From Clostridia bacterium (GTDB lineage Bacteria; Bacillota; Clostridia; Christensenellales; Borkfalkiaceae): 11,619 bases of DNA. Positions 5,888-11,619 of this stretch are shown here, one piece after another (the stretch's first letter is position 1; each line of letters starts with the position of its first letter). The stretch spans positions 1-11,619 of the forward strand of contig CAAGHC010000004.1 of NCBI GenBank assembly GCA_900769565.1. Direction: 5' to 3'. A model generated the notes under the pieces. It was not told where the DNA came from. It made no database searches and worked only from the letters and a program-made list of their open reading frames with translations. The translations under genes were made by a program, and so were the position numbers.

Positions 5888-7543
5888 ATGGCAATTCCGG
5901 TAACAATGCCCAAAGCAGGCATTACGGTAGAAAGTTGTATTCTTACCAAATGGAACGTAAAGGTTGGCGATACCGTTAAGGTTGGCGACGTTATGTTCTC
6001 TTACGAAACAGACAAATCTGCATTCGATTACCAAGCCGAAGTAGACGGTGAAGTATTAGCGCTCTTCTGCGAAGAAGGCGACGAAGTTCCCGTTCTTTCT
6101 AACGTTTGCGCAATCGGTAAAAAAGGGGAAGACGTTTCTGCTCTTTCTCCCAACGGCGCACCCGCACCTGTTGCAACCGAAGTTAAGGCTGATGCTCCCG
6201 CAGCAGCACCTGCACCCGTTGCAAGCGCACCCGTTGCTCTTAACCCCAACGTTAAGCCCGTTACCATGCCCAAGGCAGGTATCACGGTTGAAAGTTGTAT
6301 TTTAACCAAGTGGAACGTTAAGGTTGGCGACGCAGTTAAGGTTGGCGACGTTATGTTCTCTTATGAAACCGACAAATCTTCTTTCGACTATCAAGCCGAA
6401 GTGGACGGCGAAGTTTTGGCTATCTTCTGCGAAGAAGGTGACGAAGTTCCCGTTCTTTCTAACGTTTGTGCAGTAGGTCCTCACGGTGAAGACGCATCTT
6501 GTTATGCTCCCGGTGGCGCACCTGCACCCGTTGCAACCGAAGTTAAGGCTGATGCACCTGCTACTGCAAGTGCACCCGTAGCAAGCGCACCCGTTGCAAC
6601 TGCAAACGCTGACGGTAAGATTTTTGCATCTCCTAGAGCAAAAAATCTTGCAGAAAAACTCGGTGTAGACCTTAAGAACGCAGTAGCAACCGGTCCTAAC
6701 GGCAGAATTATCGAACGTGACGTTCGTGAAGCAAGCTTAAACGTAAAAGCAGAACCCGTTGTAGCACCTGCTCAAGCTCAAGCACCTGCAGCTGCACCTG
6801 CACCCGTAGAAGTAAAAGCATCTGGCGATTTCAAGGCATACAAGGACGAAAAGATGTCCAACATCAGAAAGGTTATTGCAAAGAATATGGTAATGAGCCT
6901 TTCTACCATGGCACAACTTACGCATACTATTTCTTTCGATTGCACCAACGTTATGGCATTCAGAAAGTATCTTAAGGAAAATGCAGAAGTATTGAAACTT
7001 CCCAACATTACTATTAATAACATTATAGTATACGCAGCATCTAGAGTATTGAAAAAGCACAGAGATTTGAACGCTCATCTTATTAACGGCGACACCATGC
7101 GTTATTTTGAACACGTTAACATGGGTATCGCTACCGATACGCCCCGTGGACTTTTAGTTCCCACGCTTTTCGGTGCAGACACTATGTCGCTTTCTGAAAT
7201 AGCAGTTAAGTCTAAAAAACTTTCTCAAGACGCTATCGACGGTAAGCTCGCACCCGAATTCTTAACGGGCGGTAGCTTTACTATCAGTAACGTAGGTACT
7301 TTCGGTATCGAAAGCTTTACTCCTGTAGTTAACCCCCCGCAAACGGGTATCTTGGGCGTAAACTCATTAGAAACCAGAATCAAACTTGGCAAGGAAGGGG
7401 AAATTGTTCCTTATACCGCAATGGCACTCTCACTCTCTTACGACCATAGAGCGCTTGACGGTGCACCTGCATCTAGATTCTTGAAAGACCTTAAAGATTA
7501 TCTTGAAAACTTCAGCGTAAATCTTATGGCTGAATCAATCTAA
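5888..7543 (+). CDS. 2-oxo acid/acetoin dehydrogenase E2 (dihydrolipoyl acyltransferase), two lipoyl domains
   Basis: E2 core of a pyruvate/acetoin-type dehydrogenase complex (551 aa). It accepts the acyl group from E1 on lipoyl-lysine and passes it to CoA. In order: lipoyl domain 1 (about 2-77, lipoyl lysine K43 in ETDKS), an Ala-Pro linker (about 90-120), lipoyl domain 2 (about 122-197, K163 in ETDKS), a second Ala-Pro linker, a peripheral subunit-binding domain (about 246-281, ASPRAKNLAEKLGVDL), a third linker, and the catalytic acyltransferase domain (about 315-551) with SYDHRALDG (H520, D524). The NPPQTGILGV segment is typical of acetyl-transferring E2s. The two lipoyl domains and first linkers are a near-exact 120-residue tandem repeat. 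AAGGAG (5875-5880) precedes the ATG by 7 bases; the gene follows the dehydrogenase after 42 bp with no terminator. Genes are usually named pdhC or acoC; I leave the symbol open because the substrate is uncertain. Confidence 0.95.
   Translation: MAIPVTMPKAGITVESCILTKWNVKVGDTVKVGDVMFSYETDKSAFDYQAEVDGEVLALFCEEGDEVPVLSNVCAIGKKGEDVSALSPNGAPAPVATEVKADAPAAAPAPVASAPVALNPNVKPVTMPKAGITVESCILTKWNVKVGDAVKVGDVMFSYETDKSSFDYQAEVDGEVLAIFCEEGDEVPVLSNVCAVGPHGEDASCYAPGGAPAPVATEVKADAPATASAPVASAPVATANADGKIFASPRAKNLAEKLGVDLKNAVATGPNGRIIERDVREASLNVKAEPVVAPAQAQAPAAAPAPVEVKASGDFKAYKDEKMSNIRKVIAKNMVMSLSTMAQLTHTISFDCTNVMAFRKYLKENAEVLKLPNITINNIIVYAASRVLKKHRDLNAHLINGDTMRYFEHVNMGIATDTPRGLLVPTLFGADTMSLSEIAVKSKKLSQDAIDGKLAPEFLTGGSFTISNVGTFGIESFTPVVNPPQTGILGVNSLETRIKLGKEGEIVPYTAMALSLSYDHRALDGAPASRFLKDLKDYLENFSVNLMAESI
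5894..6600 (+). repeat. Tandem 360-bp duplication (lipoyl domain plus linker)
   Basis: Residues 4-119 and 124-239 of E2 repeat with a period of exactly 120 residues (360 bp). Over the first ~75 residues I count only four amino-acid changes (T29/A149, A45/S165, L59/I179, I76/V196). Linker residues 90-105 are also repeated identically at 210-225 (GAPAPVATEVKADAPA). The DNA copies differ at many third codon positions, so this is a real, aged duplication kept similar by selection, not a recent or assembly-made copy. Confidence 0.9.
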
Positions 7544-7554
7544 AGGAGAATATT

Positions 7555-8925
7555 ATGGAAATTTTTGATTTAATCGTAATCGGTGGTGGCCCGGGTGGCT
7601 ACCTTGCCGCAGAACGTGCTGGTCACGCAGGCTTAAAGACCATGGTTATCGAAAAGAGAGAATTCGGTGGCGTATGTCTTAACGAAGGTTGCGTACCTAG
7701 CAAAACCTTCCTTAACTCTGCAAAAGTTTTCGACTACGCTAACCATGCAAGCGCTTACGGCGTAAACATTGACGGTAAGGCTACCGTTGACCAAAAGTTT
7801 GTAGTTGAAAGAAAGAACGGCGTTGTAAAAATGCTCGTTTCAGGCGTTAAGGGTCAATTAAAGAGAAACCACGTAACCATGAAGGTTGCAGAAGCCTTTA
7901 TCGAAGGCAAGACCGACGAAGGTATCGTAGTTAAAGCAGGGGAAGAGAAGTTTGTTGCAAAACGTCTTATCGTTGCAACCGGCTCAACCCCCGTAGTTCC
8001 CCCGATTCCCGGTTTGAGAGAAAACCTTGCAACGGGCGTTGTTTTAACTAATAGAGAAATTTTAGACCTTACCGAAATCCCCGAAAAACTCGTAGTTATC
8101 GGTGGTGGCGTTATCGGTCTTGAAATGGCTAGTTACTTCTCGTCAGTTGGTTCAAAAGTTACCGTTGTTGAAATGCTCAACAAGATAGCAGGACCTACTG
8201 AAAACGAAATTTCATCAATTTTACAAAAGAGCCTTGAAAAGAAGGGCGTTACCTTCAATCTCGGTTGCAAAGTTACGGGCGTTGAAAAGGACGGCGTTAT
8301 CTTTGAGAGAGACGGCAAAACTGAAAAGGTTGCTGCAGACAAAATTCTCTGCTCAATCGGTAGACGTGCAGTTACCCAAGGTTTTGGGCTTGAAAATATC
8401 GGCGTAAACCTTGAACGTGGCGCAATCGTTACCGACGACATGATGAGAACTAACGTTGCAAACGTATACGCAGTAGGTGACGTAAACGGTAAAATCATGC
8501 TCGCTCACACAGCTTATAGAGAGGCAGAAGTTGCAGTTAACAACATTTTAGGCAAAAAAGACCGTATGCGTTACAACGTAATTCCGTCCGTTATCTACAC
8601 CAATCCCGAAGTTGGCTCGGTAGGTGAAACGGTTGAAAGCGCAAAGGCTAAAGGCTTAAAAGCAAAGTGCGTATCAATTCCGCTTACTTTCTCTGGTAGA
8701 TATATTGCAGAAAACACCGACCTTAACGGCGTTTGCAAACTCGTTATCAACGAAGATACCAACACCCTTATCGGTGCGCACATTCTCGGTAGCTACGCAG
8801 GCGAATTTATCGTTAGCGTTTCTGCAATGATTGATTTAGAAGTGGATATCGAAAACATCAAAAAACTCGTATTCCCGCACCCGACCGTATGTGAAATCGT
8901 TCGTGAAGCGATTTTCGCTATATAA
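7555..8925 (+). CDS. lpdA: Dihydrolipoamide dehydrogenase (E3)
   Basis: Flavoprotein E3 (456 aa, normal length) that reoxidises dihydrolipoyl-E2 and passes the electrons through FAD to NAD+. The FAD-binding GGGPGG is at 10-15. The redox disulfide GGVCLNEGCVPSK carries C41 and C46. The central NAD-binding VIGGGVIGLE is at 182-190, the second FAD motif (NVYAVGDV) at about 303-310, and the C-terminal catalytic dyad at H442 and E447 (HPTVCE). C446 replaces the Ser or Ala usual between them. There is no N-terminal lipoyl domain, unlike some acetoin-type E3s. AAAGGAG (7542-7548) overlaps the E2 stop codon and lies 6 bases before the ATG, and the intergenic gap is only 11 bp, so translation with E2 is tightly linked. 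Every residue needed for activity that I can place is present. Confidence 0.97.
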   Translation: MEIFDLIVIGGGPGGYLAAERAGHAGLKTMVIEKREFGGVCLNEGCVPSKTFLNSAKVFDYANHASAYGVNIDGKATVDQKFVVERKNGVVKMLVSGVKGQLKRNHVTMKVAEAFIEGKTDEGIVVKAGEEKFVAKRLIVATGSTPVVPPIPGLRENLATGVVLTNREILDLTEIPEKLVVIGGGVIGLEMASYFSSVGSKVTVVEMLNKIAGPTENEISSILQKSLEKKGVTFNLGCKVTGVEKDGVIFERDGKTEKVAADKILCSIGRRAVTQGFGLENIGVNLERGAIVTDDMMRTNVANVYAVGDVNGKIMLAHTAYREAEVAVNNILGKKDRMRYNVIPSVIYTNPEVGSVGETVESAKAKGLKAKCVSIPLTFSGRYIAENTDLNGVCKLVINEDTNTLIGAHILGSYAGEFIVSVSAMIDLEVDIENIKKLVFPHPTVCEIVREAIFAI

Positions 8926-8957
8926 TAAAAGTTAAAAATTATAAGGAGATATAAAAA

Positions 8958-11435
8958 ATGCCAAAAAATCTAGTAATCGACCCTAATTTTATTAGGGCAA
9001 GTGGTAAAATTCAGTTTACCGACATTCCCGTAAACGTTTACAACAAGACGATTGAAGATGAAAAGAAAAACTTCAAGAAAGATGATTTCGTTCGTATCTT
9101 TAACGATATCGCAATGCTTCGTGAATTTGAAAGCATGATTAACGAAATCAAAATCAAGGGCGAATATCAAGGCTTTAAGCATTCTTACCCCGGTCCTGCT
9201 CACCTTTCTATGGGTCAAGAAGCAGCTGCGGTAGGTCAAGCTTACATTCTCGATATGGACGATATGACCTTTGGTTCACACCGTAGCCATAGCGAAGTTT
9301 TAGCTCGTGGTCTTGCATCAATCAATAAACTTCCCGACGATAAACTCTATCAAATCATGAAAGATTTCATGGGTGGTGAAACTCTCGCTCCCGTTGAAAA
9401 ACTCAACAAAACCGGTAACGTTAAAGATTTAGCAGTTGACTTCTTACTTTACGGTTTCATGAGTGAAATTTTTGCTCGTCGTACCGGTTTCCATAGAGGT
9501 ATGGGCGGTTCAATGCACGTATTCTTCTTACCGTTCGGTATTTATCCCAACAACGCAATCGTTGGTGGTGCAGCACCCGTAGCACTCGGTGCAGCACTTT
9601 ATAAGAAAGTTAACGACAAACCTGGTATCGTAATCAGTAACGTTGGTGACGGCGCTGTTGGTTGTGGTGTTGTATATGAAAGTATGAACTTTGCATCTAT
9701 GGACCAATTCCGTCAACTTTGGGAAAAGAAGGGTGGTCTTCCCATTCTCTTCAACTTCTTCAACAACGGTTACGGCATGGGTGGACAAACCAGAGGCGAA
9801 ACTATGGCTTACGACTTCCTTGCTCGTCTTGGCGCAGGCGTATCGCCCACTCAACTTTATGCTGAAAGGGTAGACGGTTTCAACCCGCTCGCAGTTATCG
9901 ACGCAATGAAGAGAAAGAAGAAGATTTTAGTAGACGGCGACGGCCCTGTTCTTTTGGACGTTGTAACCTATCGTTACGGTGGACACTCTCCGTCCGACTC
10001 TATGAGTTACAGAACTATAGAAGAAGTAGAAAACTGGAGACAATACGACCCAATCGTTACTTACAGAAAATCGCTTGTTGACGCTAAAATCGAAAGCGAC
10101 GGTAAGTTCGACGATATACTTGCAAGCATTAAAGAAAGAATGCTCAAACTCTGCAAACTTGCAGCTGACCCCGTTGAATCACCTTATCTCGACTTCAAGA
10201 AAGACCCCTACTACGTTGAAGACCTTATGTTCTCTAACGGTGCTGTTGAAAAGATGGAAGACAGACCTATCGAAGTTGGTAAGGACGTTAAGATTCCTAT
10301 GGAAGAAAACCCCAGAGTTAAACAAATCGCTGGTAAAAACCGTTATGCGTTTGACGAAAAGGGTCAACTCGTTTCCAACATGAAACGTTTCAACATTCGT
10401 GACGCATTGTTCGAAGCAATTATCGACAGATACTATATAGACCCGACTCTCACTTCCTACGGTGAAGACGTTAGAGATTGGGGTGGTGCATTCGCAGTTT
10501 ATAAAGGACTTACCGAAGCACTTCCTTACCACAGATTATTCAACTCTCCGATTTCCGAAGCAGCAATCGTTTCTTCTGCAGTAGGTTACGGTCTTTGCGG
10601 TGGTAGAGTTATCGTAGAACTTATGTACGCTGACTTTATGGGTAGAGCAGGTGACGAAATCTTCAACCAACTCGCTAAATGGCAAGCAATGAGTTCTGGT
10701 ATCTTAAAGATGCCCGTAGTTCTCCGTGTTTCAGTTGGTTCTAAATACGGTGCACAACACTCACAAGACTGGGTTGCTCTTCCTGCACACGTACCTGGCT
10801 TAAAGGTTTGCTTCCCTGCAACTCCTTATGATGCAAAGGGTCTTATGAACTCTGCTCTTAACGGTACTGACCCTGTAATCTTCTTTGAAAGTCAAAGAAT
10901 TTACGATAAGGGTGAAGAATTCAGAACCGAAGGTGTACCCGAAGGATACTATGAAATCCCGCTCGGCGAACCCGACGTTAAGAGAGTTGGTAAAGATATT
11001 ACCATTCTTACTATCGGTGCAACCCTTTACAAGGCTGTTGAAGCTGCTAAAATCCTTTCTGAAAAATACGGTATTGAAGCAGAAATTATCGACGCAAGGT
11101 CAATCGTTCCGTTCAACTACGAAAAAGTTGTTGAATCAGTTAAGAAGACGGGCAGAATTATTCTTGCATCCGACGCTTGCTCAAGAGGTAGCATCTTGAA
11201 CGATATGGCTAGAAACATTACCGAACTTTGCTTCGATTATCTCGATGCACCTGCTGTTGTTTGTGGTGCTCAAAACTGGATTACTCCTCCGTTCGAATTC
11301 GACGCAGACTTCTTCCCGCAAGCAAACTGGATTGTTGACTATATCAACGACAAAATCCTCCCTCTTAAAGGACACGTTAGCGCAATTAATACTTCTGACG
11401 CTGAAGTTCTCAGAAAAGCAAAGAAAGGTGTATAA
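8958..11435 (+). CDS. Fused alpha-beta E1 of a pyruvate/acetoin-type dehydrogenase complex
   Basis: TPP-dependent E1 (825 aa) with alpha and beta subunits in one chain; most bacteria of this class make them as two proteins of ~320-340 aa. The alpha part (about 45-370) has HRSHSEVLARG (108-118), HRGMGGSMHVF (179-189), the TPP motif GDGAVG (230-235) closed by NN (269-270), and the GHSPSDS loop (342-348). A charged linker (about 371-477) joins the beta part (about 478-815), with RDALFEAI (481-488), YGEDV (501-505, E503), the SPISEAAIVSSAVG segment, GAQHSQD (598-604) and IDARSIVPFN (711-720). The GGSMH and HRSH signatures fit pyruvate or acetoin E1 rather than branched-chain E1. About 36 residues separate GDG from NN, longer than the usual ~25, so there is a small insertion near 247-260. 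An extra ~45-residue N-terminus is of unknown role. AAGGAGAT (8943-8950) lies 7 bases before the ATG. Decarboxylated substrate: pyruvate, acetoin or another 2-oxo compound; unresolved. Confidence 0.93.
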   Translation: MPKNLVIDPNFIRASGKIQFTDIPVNVYNKTIEDEKKNFKKDDFVRIFNDIAMLREFESMINEIKIKGEYQGFKHSYPGPAHLSMGQEAAAVGQAYILDMDDMTFGSHRSHSEVLARGLASINKLPDDKLYQIMKDFMGGETLAPVEKLNKTGNVKDLAVDFLLYGFMSEIFARRTGFHRGMGGSMHVFFLPFGIYPNNAIVGGAAPVALGAALYKKVNDKPGIVISNVGDGAVGCGVVYESMNFASMDQFRQLWEKKGGLPILFNFFNNGYGMGGQTRGETMAYDFLARLGAGVSPTQLYAERVDGFNPLAVIDAMKRKKKILVDGDGPVLLDVVTYRYGGHSPSDSMSYRTIEEVENWRQYDPIVTYRKSLVDAKIESDGKFDDILASIKERMLKLCKLAADPVESPYLDFKKDPYYVEDLMFSNGAVEKMEDRPIEVGKDVKIPMEENPRVKQIAGKNRYAFDEKGQLVSNMKRFNIRDALFEAIIDRYYIDPTLTSYGEDVRDWGGAFAVYKGLTEALPYHRLFNSPISEAAIVSSAVGYGLCGGRVIVELMYADFMGRAGDEIFNQLAKWQAMSSGILKMPVVLRVSVGSKYGAQHSQDWVALPAHVPGLKVCFPATPYDAKGLMNSALNGTDPVIFFESQRIYDKGEEFRTEGVPEGYYEIPLGEPDVKRVGKDITILTIGATLYKAVEAAKILSEKYGIEAEIIDARSIVPFNYEKVVESVKKTGRIILASDACSRGSILNDMARNITELCFDYLDAPAVVCGAQNWITPPFEFDADFFPQANWIVDYINDKILPLKGHVSAINTSDAEVLRKAKKGV

Positions 11436-11457
11436 TCTAACGCCTTTGGTAGCATAA

Positions 11458-11485
11458 ATACTCTTTCATAATTTATAAAGAGTAT
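11458..11485. repeat. 9-bp inverted repeat in the E1-lplA gap
   Basis: ATACTCTTT (11458-11466) and AAAGAGTAT (11477-11485) pair perfectly around a 10-base AT-rich loop, starting 22 bases after the E1 stop codon. On the plus strand it is followed by A-rich sequence, so it is not an intrinsic terminator there. It could protect the 3' end of the upstream message, mark a processing site, or serve as an operator. Confidence 0.6.
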
Positions 11486-11500
11486 AAAAAACAAAAAGGT

Positions 11501-11529
11501 AGGGGGCTGAAAACAGCCCCCTTAATTTT
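11501..11529 (+). terminator. Hairpin with U-rich tail just before lplA (terminator or attenuator)
   Basis: AGGGGGCTG (11501-11509), loop AAAA (11510-11513) and CAGCCCCCT (11514-11522) form a very stable 9-bp stem. A short, impure T-rich tail follows (TTAATTTT, 11522-11529), and lplA starts at 11534. As an intrinsic terminator it would end much of the E2-E3-E1 transcript, with read-through giving a lower level of lplA. Its 5' arm holds GGGGG, and AAAAAGG (11493-11499) lies just before it, so it may also shape the lplA ribosome binding site. Confidence 0.75.
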
Positions 11530-11533
11530 ACTT

Positions 11534-11619
11534 ATGGAAAAGTTCTATTTTATTACCCACGACAACTTTGACCCGTACTTTAATCTAGCGAGTGAAGAGT
11601 ATCTTTTAAAGGTTAAAAA
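11534..11619 (+). CDS. lplA: Lipoate-protein ligase A, partial (N-terminus only)
   Basis: The first 28 codons of a frame running off the right edge. The visible residues include FDPYFNLASEEYLLK, the well-known N-terminal signature of LplA (usually NPYFNLALEEYLL). The enzyme activates free lipoate with ATP and attaches it to the lipoyl lysines, here presumably K43 and K163 of the E2 encoded upstream. Clustering with E2, E3 and E1 is classic for lipoyl complexes and implies use of scavenged lipoate. The start at ATG 11534 matches the usual LplA N-terminus. No normal ribosome binding site stands directly before it (the bases are TTAATTTTACTT); the nearest purine-rich stretch is AAAAAGG at 11493-11499, on the far side of the hairpin. 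Domain content beyond this point cannot be judged. Confidence 0.88.
   Translation, partial: MEKFYFITHDNFDPYFNLASEEYLLKVK

Noticed and set aside
5894..6600. Assembly error as the source of the duplicated lipoyl domain
   Set aside because: The copies differ at many silent sites and several residues, so they are distinct sequences.
8958..11435. Branched-chain 2-oxo acid dehydrogenase assignment for the fused E1
   Set aside because: The GMGGSMH and HRSH motifs are of the pyruvate/acetoin class, and the E2 has the NPPQ...ILGV and SYDHRALDG features of acetyl-transferring E2s. No branched-chain catabolic gene is nearby.
11458..11485. Intrinsic terminator for E1
   Set aside because: The stem is AT-rich and is followed by A residues, not a T tract, on the plus strand; the next hairpin is the better terminator.

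Overview
The window comes from a low-GC, AT-biased Gram-positive-type bacterium. It has strong AAGGAG-type ribosome binding sites, near-consensus sigma-A promoters (TTGACA/TATAAT, 17 bp spacers) and tight co-directional gene blocks. TGA is used as a stop, so the standard bacterial code applies. An anaerobic or fermentative Bacillota, perhaps an uncultured gut Clostridia relative, is the best guess. This is an inference from style, not from a marker gene. No rRNA, tRNA, mobile element, CRISPR array or phage gene was seen.

Layout. (1) 1-1960, minus strand: a compact signalling operon of an OmpR-family response regulator, a two-TM histidine kinase with a very short external loop, and the start of a small membrane protein that runs off the left edge. 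The genes overlap by 4 and 11 bp. Its promoter lies at 1996-2024, with PhoP/OmpR-like direct repeats over it. (2) 1961-2298: a 338-bp intergenic region dense in signals: a bidirectional-looking terminator hairpin, two plus-strand promoters, a possible minus-strand promoter and a small structured segment. (3) 2299-3561, plus: a 12-TM MFS transporter, ended by a strong bidirectional terminator shared with the convergent gene. (4) 3634-4407, minus: a DeoR/GlpR-family regulator. (5) From 4580 to the right edge, plus: an operon divergent from the regulator. It encodes a SorE-like zinc dehydrogenase, a 2-oxo acid (or acetoin) dehydrogenase E2 with two lipoyl domains, E3, a fused alpha-beta E1, and the start of lipoate-protein ligase A.

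How the parts fit. The last block is a self-contained lipoyl-dependent catabolic module. A medium-chain dehydrogenase heads the operon, a complete TPP/lipoate/FAD dehydrogenase complex makes an acyl-CoA, and a ligase attaches lipoate to E2. The divergent DeoR regulator suggests control by a phosphorylated sugar-like metabolite, and the nearby MFS protein may import the substrate. The E1 motifs are of the pyruvate/acetoin class rather than the branched-chain class. Pairing a SorE-type dehydrogenase with such a complex recalls the architecture of 2,3-butanediol/acetoin operons (MDR dehydrogenase plus AcoABC), but the real substrate cannot be read from the sequence. This module is the most interesting part of the window. 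The best regulatory oddities are the hairpin just before the lplA start and the crowded 1961-2298 region.
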